A stretch of DNA of 64,000 nucleotides from Alphaproteobacteria bacterium (GTDB taxonomy: Bacteria; Pseudomonadota; Alphaproteobacteria; Reyranellales; Reyranellaceae): NCBI GenBank assembly GCA_019635875.1, contig JAHBYP010000004.1, positions 450,001-514,000 of the forward strand, given 5' to 3'. The notes under the pieces are model-generated. The model saw nothing but the letters and a program-made list of their open reading frames with translations, made no database searches and was not told the origin of the DNA. A program made the position numbers and the translations under genes. Numbering within the stretch: the stretch's first letter is position 1; each line of letters starts with the position of its first letter. Of this stretch, positions 50,432-59,020 are shown one piece after another.

Positions 50432-51289
50432 ATGCCCTATTCGCGACCCGACGCCCTCGTCAGCACCGAGTGGCTGGCCGCCCATCTCGACGCGCCCGAC
50501 GTGCGGGTGGTCGACGGCTCGTTCTACCTGCCGGCGCAGAAGCGCGATGCGAAGGCCGAGTACGCGGCGCGCCACATCGCCGGCGCGGTGTTCTTCGACA
50601 TCGACGAGATCTGCGACAGCGACAACCCGCTGCCGCACATGATGCCCGCGCCGGAGAAGTTCAGCGCGCGCGTGCGCAAGCTGGGGCTGGGCGACGGCAA
50701 CCGCATCGTCGTCTACGACGGCAGCCCGATGATGGGCGCCACGCGCGTGTGGTGGATGTTCCGCGCCTTCGGTCACAAGGACATCGCCGTGCTCGACGGC
50801 GGCCTGCCCAAATGGATCGCCGAGGGCCGGCCGGTCACCGACGAGCCGCCGCAGCCGCGCGAGCGGCACTTCACCGCCCGCCTCGACTCGACCCTGATCC
50901 GCGATGTCGGCCAGGTGACGCGGCTGATCGACAGCAGGGCCGAGCAGATCGTCGATGCGCGCGCCGCGCCGCGCTTCCGCGGCGAGGCGCCGGAGCCGCG
51001 GCCCAACCTGCGGCTGGGCCACATGCCGGGCGCGCTCAACATGCCCTACACCGAGCTGATCGACGCCAAGACCGGCACGATGCTGCCCGACACGCAGCTC
51101 AAGGCGAAGCTCGCCGCCGCCGGCATCGATCCGGCGAAGAAGGTCACGGCGAGCTGTGGCTCCGGCGTCAGCGCCTGTGTCGTCGCGCTGGCGCTGTACC
51201 TCACCGGCGCCAAGGAAGCGGCGATCTATGACGGCTCCTGGGCCGAATGGGGCTCGCGGCAGGACACGCCGATCGTCACCGGCGCGTGA
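50432..51289 (+). CDS. sseA: 3-mercaptopyruvate sulfurtransferase
   Basis: A 285-residue two-domain rhodanese. The active-site loop CGSGVSA (catalytic C242) is the CGS(G)V(T/S)A type of mercaptopyruvate sulfurtransferase rather than the CRKGVT of thiosulfate rhodanese. The N-terminal rhodanese domain lacks an active Cys. AAGAGGA is 8 bases upstream of the start. It is followed one base later by a GNAT gene. Confidence 0.92.
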   Translation: MPYSRPDALVSTEWLAAHLDAPDVRVVDGSFYLPAQKRDAKAEYAARHIAGAVFFDIDEICDSDNPLPHMMPAPEKFSARVRKLGLGDGNRIVVYDGSPMMGATRVWWMFRAFGHKDIAVLDGGLPKWIAEGRPVTDEPPQPRERHFTARLDSTLIRDVGQVTRLIDSRAEQIVDARAAPRFRGEAPEPRPNLRLGHMPGALNMPYTELIDAKTGTMLPDTQLKAKLAAAGIDPAKKVTASCGSGVSACVVALALYLTGAKEAAIYDGSWAEWGSRQDTPIVTGA

Positions 51290-51290
51290 G

Positions 51291-51884
51291 ATGGGCCACC
51301 ATCCGCCGCCGCGCGCCGACGGCAAACTGCCGACGACGCTGACCTTCCTCGAGATGCTGGCGCCGCCGCCGCGGGCCGCCGTCGCCGAGCGCCCGGCAGC
51401 GAATGTCGAGCTGCGCCTGGTGCAGCCGCCCAACCTCGCACTCAATCGCTATCTCTACGACGCCGTCGGCCGGACCTGGTTGTGGTACGAGCGCAAGCTG
51501 AAGTCCGACGAGGAGGTCCTCGCCTATCTCAGCGATCCCGGCGTCGAGATGTACGTGCTGTACGAGGGCGAGACGCCCGCCGGCTATGCCGAGCTCGATT
51601 CGCGGCAATGGCCCGACGTCGAGCTGGCGTATTTCGGGGTGCTGCCGGTGAGCATCGGCAAGGGCTATGGCCCGTGGATGCTCGATCGCCTGGCCGACAT
51701 GGTGTGGGCGCGCGGTCCCAGTCGGTATTGGGTCTACACCAACGTGCTGGATCACCCCAAGGCGCTGGACCGCTACGTGCGCTCGGGCTTCACGATCTAC
51801 AAGCGCATGGACACGACCTACGACGACCCGCGCGTGCTGTGGCCGGACGAGTATCCGCCCGACGCGCAGCCGCGCATCGAATAG
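51291..51884 (+). CDS. GNAT-family N-acetyltransferase
   Basis: A 197-residue protein of the GNAT superfamily. Motif A is YFGVLPVSIGKGYGPWMLDR (Q/R-x-x-G-x-G/A variant GKGYG), and motif B is NVLDHPKALDRYVRSGF. Starts at 51291, one base after the sulfurtransferase stop. It does not resemble known ribosomal or antibiotic acetyltransferases strongly enough to name a substrate. Confidence 0.85.
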   Translation: MGHHPPPRADGKLPTTLTFLEMLAPPPRAAVAERPAANVELRLVQPPNLALNRYLYDAVGRTWLWYERKLKSDEEVLAYLSDPGVEMYVLYEGETPAGYAELDSRQWPDVELAYFGVLPVSIGKGYGPWMLDRLADMVWARGPSRYWVYTNVLDHPKALDRYVRSGFTIYKRMDTTYDDPRVLWPDEYPPDAQPRIE

Positions 51885-51888
51885 CTCT

Positions 51889-52013
51889 TACCTTCCCCCG
51901 GAGGGGGAAGGTGCCCGAAGGGCGGAAGGGGGATGTCGAAGACGGACACCGAGTTCGTTGCAACATCCCCCATCCGGCGCTGCGCGCCACCTTCCCCCTC
52001 CGGGGGAAGGTAG
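51889..52013. repeat. Dispersed palindromic repeat (family A), full copy
   Basis: CCTTCCCCCGGAGGGGGAAGG hairpins at both ends with inner arms and a central GATGTCGAAGACGG...CAACATC layer, as in 23280 and 29386, here partly diverged. It lies between convergent genes. Confidence 0.9.
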
Positions 52014-52018
52014 GGGTC

Positions 52019-52978
52019 TCAGCCGTTGTAGAACGCGCGTCCCTCGTTGCGCAGCCACAGGCGCACCAGCAGGCGCTTGCGCTCGGCCTCGGGCCAGTCC
52101 TCGAAGCCGGTGCGGCGGTGGCCGATGCGGCGGTTGTCGATGAACTGCATCTCGCCGGGGCTGAAGTGGAAATCCACGCCCATGCCCGGCGCGTTCATCA
52201 CCTCCTCCAGCGCGGCAATCGCGGCGGCGCCGTCGGAGTCGAGCTCGGCGCCGGCCAGCCGGTAGCCGTTGACCACCTGGAAGCGCGACAGGCGCGCGCG
52301 CAAGCGGCCGGCGTGATCCTCGAACATCGCATGCCACGTCGTCATGACGTCGTCGGGTGCATGCTCGCGCTGGCGGTCGAAATGGAACGGCTGGTAGAGG
52401 CGCGGCAGCAGGTTGCCGTGGCGCCGGCGCAGCTCGTTGTGCGCGGCGGCGAAGCTGACGATGTGGCTGACGCCGCCCGACTTCGCGGTACGCACGCACA
52501 GCAGGCCGACATAGGCCGGCGAGCAGTGGTTATAGCTGTTGTCGGTATGGAAGTTCTGCTCGGCGTTGGTCTTGTCCGGACGCACGCCGTTGCCCGGCGG
52601 CCGGCCGGCATCGGCCACGTCGTAGATCATCGTGCCGTCCCACTTCTGGGCGACCGGCCGGGCGATCATCGAGCCCAGCAGCCAGTAGATCCTGCGCGCG
52701 GTCTCGCCCGACAGGCGCTCGATCGGCAGGCGGTCGACGATGACGAATCCATGGCCGTCCTCCAGCTCGCGGGAAACCCGCGCCATCACTGCGGAAAGCC
52801 GCGGCAGGTCGAAATCGCCCGGACGCAGCGCCTCCAGCGGCAGCGGATTGGCCTCCAGCTCGGCGGCCAGCCGGTCGATCTCGTCCAGCGCGTCGGCCCC
52901 CAAGAGCAATCGCCCCGGGTCGGGGCCCAATTCGGCGCCGCGCCAGGCGATCGGGCCGGTGATGTCGCGGTCAATCAT
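52019..52978 (-). CDS. TauD/TfdA-type Fe(II)/2-oxoglutarate dioxygenase
   Basis: A 319-residue dioxygenase with the HxD motif H144/D146 (NFHTDNSYN) and distal H287 (IGHRRTGFED). Family members hydroxylate a carbon next to sulfonate, carnitine or small acids; taurine is one possible substrate, consistent with sulfur-related neighbours but not proven. The start at 52978 is chosen from two close ATGs. It is divergent from the cystathionine beta-lyase gene. Confidence 0.88.
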   Translation of the reverse strand: MIDRDITGPIAWRGAELGPDPGRLLLGADALDEIDRLAAELEANPLPLEALRPGDFDLPRLSAVMARVSRELEDGHGFVIVDRLPIERLSGETARRIYWLLGSMIARPVAQKWDGTMIYDVADAGRPPGNGVRPDKTNAEQNFHTDNSYNHCSPAYVGLLCVRTAKSGGVSHIVSFAAAHNELRRRHGNLLPRLYQPFHFDRQREHAPDDVMTTWHAMFEDHAGRLRARLSRFQVVNGYRLAGAELDSDGAAAIAALEEVMNAPGMGVDFHFSPGEMQFIDNRRIGHRRTGFEDWPEAERKRLLVRLWLRNEGRAFYNG

Positions 52979-53078
52979 GGCCAACATGTTGGGATACAAG
53001 ATCGGCGCCGACAACATGGCTCGCGGACTGGCCGCCATGCGATAGTCGCGCCGCGTTCAACGGAGAGTAGCGGGAGCC

Positions 53079-54266
53079 ATGAGCAAGAAGGGCAAGTACA
53101 GCAAGCCGGACACGATCCTGACCGTCGCGGGGCGCGATCCGGAAGGCAATTTCGGCATCGTCAATCCGCCGGTCTATCACGCCTCGACCATCCTCTTTCC
53201 CACGGTCGAGAAGCTCAATCACCGGGTGCCCTTCGAAGGCGTCACCTACGGCCGCAACGGCACGCCGACGCAGTTCGCGCTGGAGGACGCCTTCGCCGAG
53301 CTCGAGGGCGCGCATCGCTGCGTCGCCGTGCAGTCCGGCCTGGCGGCGGTCACCGGCGGCGTCAGCGGCTTCCTCAAGGCCGGCGACCACATGCTGATCA
53401 CCGACAGCGCCTATGGCCCGACGCGCAAGTACGCCAACACCTTCCTGCAGCGCTTCGGCGTCGAGACCACCTACTACGATCCGCTGATCGGCGCCGGTAT
53501 CGCCTCGCTGATGCGGCCCAACACCAAGGTGGTGTTCGTCGAGTCGCCCGGTTCGCAGACCTTCGAGGTGCAGGACATTCCGGCGATCGCCGAGGTCGCG
53601 CACAAGGCCGGCGCCACGGTGGTGATGGACAACACCTGGGCGACGCCGCTGTTCTTCCGCCCGTTCGACAAGGGCGTCGACGTCGTCGTGCACGCCGCCA
53701 CCAAGTACGTCGTCGGCCACTCCGACGCCATGCTCGGCCTGATCAACTGCCGGGACCGCGCCACCTTCGAGACGGTGAAGAACACCTGCATGACGCTCGG
53801 CTTCCACGCCGCGCCCGACGACGTCTATCTCGGCCTGCGGGGCTTACGCTCAATGGGCGTGCGCCTGCGCCAGCACGAGAAGAGCGGGCTGGACATCGCG
53901 CGCTGGCTCAAGAGCCGGCCCGAAATCGACAAGGTGCTGCATCCCGCCCTGCCCGACTGCCCCGGCCACGCCCATTTCAAGCGCGACTTCAAGGGTTCGT
54001 CCGGCCTGTTCGCCTTCACGCTCAAGGGCGAGTGGAGCGACGAGGCCGAGGCGCGCATGCTCGACGGGCTGGGCATCTTCGGCATGGGCTACAGCTGGGG
54101 CGGCTACGAGAGCCTGATGATCCCAGCCCATCCCGGCCAGTTCCGCACCGCCGTGCCGTGGAACGACCGCACCCGCATCTACCGCGTCCATATCGGCCTG
54201 GAGGATGTCGAGGATCTGCGCCAGGACCTCGCCGACGGCCTCGACCGGCTGAAGGCCAACGCATGA
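53079..54266 (+). CDS. metC: Cystathionine beta-lyase (MetC)
   Basis: A 395-residue PLP enzyme of the Cys/Met metabolism family. The PLP-binding K209 is in HAATKYVVGHSDAM, and the N-terminal GRNGTPTQFALEDAFAELEG binds the cofactor phosphate. It cleaves cystathionine to homocysteine, pyruvate and ammonia; a related lyase activity is also possible. It overlaps the following GNAT gene by 4 bases. Confidence 0.9.
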   Translation: MSKKGKYSKPDTILTVAGRDPEGNFGIVNPPVYHASTILFPTVEKLNHRVPFEGVTYGRNGTPTQFALEDAFAELEGAHRCVAVQSGLAAVTGGVSGFLKAGDHMLITDSAYGPTRKYANTFLQRFGVETTYYDPLIGAGIASLMRPNTKVVFVESPGSQTFEVQDIPAIAEVAHKAGATVVMDNTWATPLFFRPFDKGVDVVVHAATKYVVGHSDAMLGLINCRDRATFETVKNTCMTLGFHAAPDDVYLGLRGLRSMGVRLRQHEKSGLDIARWLKSRPEIDKVLHPALPDCPGHAHFKRDFKGSSGLFAFTLKGEWSDEAEARMLDGLGIFGMGYSWGGYESLMIPAHPGQFRTAVPWNDRTRIYRVHIGLEDVEDLRQDLADGLDRLKANA

Positions 54267-54736
54267 TGGCGCTGGCGCTCCGTATCGTCCGCGAGAACCC
54301 CGACCAGCCCGACGTGCGCGCCGAGCTGGCGGAGGCCGACAAATGGTATCTCGCGACCTATCCGGCGGAGAGCATCAACACCATCGACCTCGCCGAGCTG
54401 ATGGCGCCCAACGTCACGTTCTTCGCCGCGCGCGACCAGGAGGGCCGGCTGCTGGGCTTCGGCGCGGTCGTCGAATGCGACGGCTACGCCGAGATCAAGC
54501 GCATGTATGTCAGCCAGGCGGCACGTGGCATGAAGGTCAGCCGGCGCATCCTCGAGCGGCTGGAGGCACACGCGATCTCGCGCGGCTTCACCGTGATGCG
54601 GCTGGAGACCGGCCCGCTGCAGCCCGAGGCGCTGGGCCTCTACCAGACGCACGGCTACCAGCCGATCCCGCACTACGCCGACTATGATGCCGACGATCCC
54701 AACAGCCTGTGCTTCGAGAAGCGGTTGGGCTCGTAA
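54263..54736 (+). CDS. GNAT-family N-acetyltransferase
   Basis: A 157-residue acetyltransferase. Motif A is KRMYVSQAARGMKVSRRILE (VSQAARGMKVSRR), motif B includes PLQPEALGLYQTHGYQPIPH. The ATG at 54263 overlaps the metC stop by 4 bases; the next codon is also ATG. Translational coupling to metC suggests a related substrate such as an amino acid, but none is identified. Confidence 0.86.
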   Translation: MMALALRIVRENPDQPDVRAELAEADKWYLATYPAESINTIDLAELMAPNVTFFAARDQEGRLLGFGAVVECDGYAEIKRMYVSQAARGMKVSRRILERLEAHAISRGFTVMRLETGPLQPEALGLYQTHGYQPIPHYADYDADDPNSLCFEKRLGS

Positions 54737-54739
54737 CCC

Positions 54740-54841
54740 TCGTCATCCTGAGCGCAGCGAAGGATCCCGCGGTATCGCGGCCACCCGCTTGCGGAATCGA
54801 TAAGGCGCCACCGCGAGGTCCTTCGCTGCGCTCAGGACGAC
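54740..54841. repeat. REP-like repeat (family B), extended copy
   Basis: Arms CGTCATCCTGAGCGCAGCGA and GGTCCTTCGCTGCGCTCAGG enclose a longer centre with a second dyad. It sits between the convergent GNAT and zur genes. Confidence 0.85.
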
Positions 54842-54849
54842 TGGGGGAT

Positions 54850-55350
54850 TCAGCTCACCCGGCAGCTGGCGCAGGTGCCGGCGACTTCCAGCGTGGTGTG
54901 GCGCGCGGTGAAGCCGCGCGCATCGGCGGCGCGGGCGATCGAGGTGTTGAGGCGCTCGTCGTCGAGCTCCTCGGCGTTGCCGCACTGCGTGCAGATCAGG
55001 AAGAAGCCGCGATGGCGCTCGCCCGGATGGGCGCAGCCGACGAAGGCGTTGAGCGATTCGATGCGATGCACCAGCTCGTGCTCGAGCAGGAAGTCGAGCG
55101 CGCGATAGACCGTGGGCGGCGCCGAGCCGAGACCTTCGCTGCGCAGCGTCTCGAGGACGGCGTAGGCGCCGACCGGCTTGTGGCTCGCCCACACCAGCTC
55201 GAAGACGCGCCGTCGCAGATCGGTGAAGCGGGTACCTCGCTCGGCGCACACCCGATCGGCGACCGAGAGCGCGTCGGCGACGCACAGGCGATGGTCATGC
55301 GCGGGGTCGGCCGGCGCCAGGTGGCTCCGCTGCGATCGGGCTTGCACCAT
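54850..55350 (-). CDS. zur: Fur-family zinc regulator (Zur-like)
   Basis: A 166-residue Fur-family protein. The DNA-binding part has RRRVFELVWASHKPVGAYAV and APPTVYRALDFL, and the zinc-site cysteines are two CxxC pairs, FLICTQCGNAEE and TCASCRVS. Zur is favoured over Fur because of both CxxC pairs and the H-rich HRGFFLICTQCG segment. It probably represses zinc uptake. It follows a small zinc-ribbon gene by 8 bases. Confidence 0.85.
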   Translation of the reverse strand: MVQARSQRSHLAPADPAHDHRLCVADALSVADRVCAERGTRFTDLRRRVFELVWASHKPVGAYAVLETLRSEGLGSAPPTVYRALDFLLEHELVHRIESLNAFVGCAHPGERHRGFFLICTQCGNAEELDDERLNTSIARAADARGFTARHTTLEVAGTCASCRVS

Positions 55351-55358
55351 GCGGTGCG

Positions 55359-55697
55359 CTAGCGCGCGGCGTCCTTCGGCGGCGCGAGTCGCAGGCGGCA
55401 GCCGCAGACCGGGCAGCCGATGTCCCGGTCGGGCGTGCGATCGAGCTGGCCCGTGCTCAGGAGCTTGCGCTGCAGGTCCTCGAGCAGCTGCTGATGATAG
55501 GCGACCGGTCCGCAGGCCTGGTGAAAGGCGGCCTGGGTTTCGGCGTCGGCCTCGACCAGGGTGATGGCGCCCGCCCGGCGCACGGCGACGGCGGCACCGG
55601 CTGCGGCCAGCAGGGCGCCACCGGCCCAGATCAGCGCCTGCCGGCGGCCTGAATCGATCGGCCGCGTCCGCGCCGCCGCGCCTTTGGTCTTCCGCAT
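55359..55697 (-). CDS. Small exported protein with a C-terminal zinc-ribbon pair
   Basis: A 112-residue protein with an arginine-led hydrophobic segment (RRQALIWAGGALLAAAGAAV), which could be a Tat signal or a membrane anchor, then a helical middle, and a C-terminal CPVCGC pair. GGGAG lies 8 bases before the start at 55697. It precedes zur by 8 bases, so it may be a zinc-related component of the same operon. No family is recognised. Confidence 0.65.
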   Translation of the reverse strand: MRKTKGAAARTRPIDSGRRQALIWAGGALLAAAGAAVAVRRAGAITLVEADAETQAAFHQACGPVAYHQQLLEDLQRKLLSTGQLDRTPDRDIGCPVCGCRLRLAPPKDAAR

Positions 55698-55783
55698 CGC
55701 CGGCTCCCGCATTGAGTTCCGCCCGCATCGCGACTATACGCGCCGCTTGCCGGGCCAGCCAAGCCCCGCACGGAGGCATTATC

Positions 55784-56206
55784 ATGGCGCTCACGCCGGC
55801 CATCTTCCCGCCAGCCGCCATCGCCGAGGCGCTGGCGGCGATCAGCTTCGACGCCCAGGGCCTGGTCGCCTGCATCGCCCAGCAGCACGACAGCGGCGAG
55901 GTGCTGATGATGGCGTGGATGAACCGCGAATCCGTGACCGAGACCCTGAGCACCGGCCGCCTCTGCTACTGGTCGCGCTCGCGCGGCAGGCTGTGGCGCA
56001 AGGGCGAGGAATCCGGCCACGTCCAGACGCTGGTCGATCTGCGCATCGACTGCGACGGCGACACGCTGCTGGCGCTGGTCGAGCAGCAGGGCGTGGCCTG
56101 CCACACCGGCCGGCACAATTGCTTCTTCCGCGCGCTGCGCGAGGAGAAGCTGTCGGAGATCGCTCCGGTGCTGGTGCCGCCGCAGGAGATGTACGGCCCG
56201 GGCTGA
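55784..56206 (+). CDS. hisI: Phosphoribosyl-AMP cyclohydrolase
   Basis: A 140-residue enzyme of histidine biosynthesis that opens the purine ring of phosphoribosyl-AMP. The zinc and magnesium residues are visible: D-x-D-x-D in DLRIDCDGDTLL, and the C/H ligands in VACHTGRHNCFFRAL. The LCYWSRSRGRLWRKGEESGH motif is also typical. CGGAGG is 8 bases upstream of the start. Other his genes are not in the window. Confidence 0.95.
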   Translation: MALTPAIFPPAAIAEALAAISFDAQGLVACIAQQHDSGEVLMMAWMNRESVTETLSTGRLCYWSRSRGRLWRKGEESGHVQTLVDLRIDCDGDTLLALVEQQGVACHTGRHNCFFRALREEKLSEIAPVLVPPQEMYGPG

Positions 56207-56239
56207 CGATTCCCGCCGCCTCGGCTATGATGCGCGGCA

Positions 56240-56731
56240 ATGAACGACACCCCCTCGATGCCGCAGCGGCGTCTCGTGCTGGCCATCATGCTGAGCGGCA
56301 CCCTCGGCGCCTGCACTCCGCCGGAATGGATGTCCTTCGGCCAGTCAGGTCGGCCGGTGCCCAGTCGCGCCGAGCGGCTGATCCGCATGGTCGACCGCGA
56401 GGGCGTCGACAAGATGTTCGCGCCCGAGGCGCTCAGGGTGATGGGCCTCAACAACGGCATGCGCGACGTTCCGGTGAAGCAGTTGGCGCGGGACGACGCC
56501 AGCGGCCGTCACGTCGTCAGCGTCACCACCATTCGCGGCCGCGCCGAGGTGATATTCCATCGCCGCCAGGGCAACCTGCTGGTCTTCCATCTCGCCAACT
56601 CGGCCCTGGTGCGCACCGGCAGCGCCACCTACCCGCGCCACGGCCGCCCGGCGCGCATGGCCGACGGCGCCGGCGACATCGACTACCGCAACCAGCTTGC
56701 CTTCTGGATGGAGCGCATTCCCGGGCGATGA
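56240..56731 (+). CDS. Small lipoprotein (hypothetical)
   Basis: A 163-residue protein with signal region RLVLAIMLSGTLGAC whose lipobox LGAC places the lipidated Cys at 25. The rest is soluble and contains IRMVDREGVDKMFAPEALRV and a VVSVTTIRGRAEVIFHRR beta region; no family is recognised. It overlaps the FAD oxidoreductase gene by 4 bases (ATGA) and so is probably in an operon with it and hisI. Function unknown. Confidence 0.72.
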   Translation: MNDTPSMPQRRLVLAIMLSGTLGACTPPEWMSFGQSGRPVPSRAERLIRMVDREGVDKMFAPEALRVMGLNNGMRDVPVKQLARDDASGRHVVSVTTIRGRAEVIFHRRQGNLLVFHLANSALVRTGSATYPRHGRPARMADGAGDIDYRNQLAFWMERIPGR

Positions 56732-57786
56732 AGATCCTGGTCGTCGGCGCGGGCATCATCGGCGCCGCCATCGCCTGGCACGCCGCCCGCGCCGGCGCCC
56801 GGGTCACGGTGATCGACGCCGGCGAGCCGGGCGGCGCAGCGACGCGCCACTCGCTGGCCTGGATCAACGCCAGCTGGGGCAACCGACTGGAATACTTCCG
56901 GCTGCGAATGGCGGCGATGGAGGATTGGCGCCGGCTCGAACGCGACCTGCCGGCGATCCGGGTCGGCTGGGTCGGCGGCCTGCTGTGGAACCTGCCGCGC
57001 GACAGGCTCGAAGCCTTCGCCGCCGAGCATCGTTCCTGGGGCTACGACATCCGCCTCGTCGATGGCGCCGATGCGCGGCGAATCGAGCCGCAGCTGGCCT
57101 CACCGCCCGATCTCGCCGTGCATGTCGCGGCCGAGGGCGCCATCGAGCCGCTCGACACCGCGCTGGCGTTGCTCGAAGCGGCCAAGGTTCTCGGTGTGAA
57201 CGTCATCGGCCACACGCCGGTGCGAGCGATCGACATGCGCGATCGCCGCGTCGTGGGCGTCCGCACGGATGGGACTCGCCTCGATGCCGATGCCGTCATC
57301 GTCGCCGCCGGCATCGGCGCAAGCAGGCTGATGGCGGGCATCGGCGTGTCCTTGCCGCTTGCGGCACGCCCCAGCCTGTTCATCGCTACGACGCCGCGGG
57401 AGCCCCTGCTCAACGGCATCGTCCTGGCGCCGACGATGGATGCCAGGCAGACGCGCGACGGTCGCATCGTCGCCGCCGCCGGCATCGATGCACGCGATCC
57501 CGCCGAGGCGGCGCAGGCATTGCTCGGCGACCTGCAAGCCATGCTGGGACCGGGTGCCGGGCTGTCGCTGGCCTCGCATGCCCGCGCGTTGCGGCCGATC
57601 CCCGACGATGGCCATCCCATCGTCGGCATGGTCGACGGCGTCGAAGGTCTGTATGTCGCCGTCACTCATTCGGGCGTGACGCTGGCGCCGGCGATCGGTC
57701 GCCTGGTCGCGCAGGAACTCGTCGGCGGTGCACGCGCGGCGTCGCTCGCGCCCTACTCGCCGGCGCGTTTCCGCCGCGCCGGCTGA
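56728..57786 (+). CDS. D-amino-acid oxidase-type FAD oxidoreductase
   Basis: A 352-residue flavoprotein of the DAO/glycine oxidase family. The FAD loop is ILVVGAGIIGAAIAWHAARA (residues 3-22), followed by the VTVIDAGEPGGAATRHSLAW ribose segment. The C-terminal DGVEGLYVAVTHSGVTLAPA contacts FAD. The substrate (an amino acid or sarcosine-like amine) is not deducible. It overlaps the lipoprotein gene by 4 bases and its 3' end overlaps the convergent TetR gene by 34 bases. Confidence 0.85.
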   Translation: MKILVVGAGIIGAAIAWHAARAGARVTVIDAGEPGGAATRHSLAWINASWGNRLEYFRLRMAAMEDWRRLERDLPAIRVGWVGGLLWNLPRDRLEAFAAEHRSWGYDIRLVDGADARRIEPQLASPPDLAVHVAAEGAIEPLDTALALLEAAKVLGVNVIGHTPVRAIDMRDRRVVGVRTDGTRLDADAVIVAAGIGASRLMAGIGVSLPLAARPSLFIATTPREPLLNGIVLAPTMDARQTRDGRIVAAAGIDARDPAEAAQALLGDLQAMLGPGAGLSLASHARALRPIPDDGHPIVGMVDGVEGLYVAVTHSGVTLAPAIGRLVAQELVGGARAASLAPYSPARFRRAG

Positions 57787-58457
57787 GCCGACGGCCACAG
57801 CACGGCGAAGACGTCCGGCGCCAGATCCTCGACGAAGGCCCCGGCGCCCATCGCGCCGGCCTCGGTGTCGAACTTGCCCTCGAGCGCCAGCTGCGCGAAG
57901 CCGTGTGCCGCCGACCAGGCCGCGAGCGTCGTCGCCAGCGTGGTGCGCTCGGATGGCCGCCTGCCCGCCTGCCTGAAATAGTCGCCGATGGCGCTCTTCA
58001 GCTCGCCCATCGCGGCACGACCGGCGAGATGCAGGCGCTCGTCCTGCGCCTTCAGCCTGGTGGCGCGGAACATCAGCTGGAACAGGCCGGGGTGGCTGAG
58101 CGCGAAACGCACATAGGCGACACCCTGCTCGCGCAGGCGCGCCGCCACATCCTTGCCGCCGCGCGCATTGGCCTCCTTGAGATCGCGCGTCAGCTCCTCG
58201 AAGCCGAGCAGCGCCACCTCGGTCAGCAGGCCGGTGGCGCTGCCGAAATGATGCGCCGGCGCCGCCGCCGAGACGCCGGCGCGCCGCGCCGCCTCGCGCA
58301 GCGTGAAGCCCTCGATGCCGTGCTCGGCGAGGATGTCCTCGGTGGCGTCGATCAGCGCCTGGTGCAGGCTGCCGTGATGGTAGCGGCCGCGCGCCAGCGA
58401 CTGGCGCTGCGCCGGCGCCGCCTCCCCCTCTGCCACAGTCGTGCGGGCCTTGCCCAT
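57753..58457 (-). CDS. TetR-family regulator of iorAB
   Basis: A 234-residue TetR protein. The N-terminal HTH is YHHGSLHQALIDATEDILAE followed by FTLREAARRAGVSAAAPAHHFG, and the C-terminal part (WHG-type) is ligand binding. It is divergent from iorAB across an 83-base interval with a good plus-strand promoter; it probably represses iorAB and itself and is released by an aromatic ligand. Its 3' end overlaps the FAD oxidase gene. Confidence 0.9.
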   Translation of the reverse strand: MGKARTTVAEGEAAPAQRQSLARGRYHHGSLHQALIDATEDILAEHGIEGFTLREAARRAGVSAAAPAHHFGSATGLLTEVALLGFEELTRDLKEANARGGKDVAARLREQGVAYVRFALSHPGLFQLMFRATRLKAQDERLHLAGRAAMGELKSAIGDYFRQAGRRPSERTTLATTLAAWSAAHGFAQLALEGKFDTEAGAMGAGAFVEDLAPDVFAVLWPSAQPARRKRAGE

Positions 58458-58474
58458 TTTTGCTTGCCCCGATC

Positions 58475-58503
58475 TTTACATTGTTAGGATCAGACATTAT
58501 AGT
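58475..58503 (+). promoter_or_regulatory. Promoter of iorAB
   Basis: -35 TTTACA (58475-58480), a spacer of exactly 17 bases and -10 TATAGT (58498-58503). The spacer TTGTTAGGATCAGACAT and flanks are AT-rich and likely include the TetR operator. The leader has GGGAG before the iorA start at 58541. Confidence 0.75.
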
Positions 58504-58540
58504 CAATCTTGACGCTGTTTAGATAGCCGCGGGAGCCAGC

Positions 58541-59008
58541 ATGATCACGCTGAAGGTCAATGGTGCGGTCCATCGCGTCGACGCCGAACCCGACGCCCCG
58601 CTCCTGTGGGTGCTGCGCGAGGAGCTGGGCTTCACCGGGGTGAAGTTCGGCTGCGGCGCGGCCGCCTGCGGCGCCTGCACCGTGCATCTCGACGGCGAGC
58701 CCGCGCGGTCGTGCTCGGTGCCGCTGGAAGCGGCCGAGGGCGCCGACATCGTCACCATCGAGGGCCTGCCCGCCTCGGCCGGCCTGCCGCCGGGCAGCCT
58801 GCATCCGGTGCAGCGCGCCTGGATAGAGCAGCAGGTGCCGCAATGCGGCTACTGCCAGTCCGGCATGATCATGGCCGCGGTCGCGTTGCTCAAGCGCACG
58901 CCGCGGCCGAGCGACGTCGAGATCGAAGCGGCGATGACCAATCTCTGCCGTTGCGGCACGTATCCGCGCGTGCGCCGCGCGATCCGCAAGGTCGCGGACC
59001 GGGCCTAG
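58541..59008 (+). CDS. iorA: Isoquinoline 1-oxidoreductase, 2Fe-2S subunit
   Basis: A 155-residue two-cluster iron-sulfur subunit of a xanthine-oxidase-family enzyme. The plant-type cluster is bound by C38, C43, C46 and C58 ([13 protein letters not shown] then SC). The C-terminal cluster is bound by CGYCQSG and CRCGTY. It passes electrons from the molybdenum subunit. Followed by iorB after 12 bases. Confidence 0.93.
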   Translation: MITLKVNGAVHRVDAEPDAPLLWVLREELGFTGVKFGCGAAACGACTVHLDGEPARSCSVPLEAAEGADIVTIEGLPASAGLPPGSLHPVQRAWIEQQVPQCGYCQSGMIMAAVALLKRTPRPSDVEIEAAMTNLCRCGTYPRVRRAIRKVADRA

Positions 59009-59020
59009 AGGGAGGCGACG

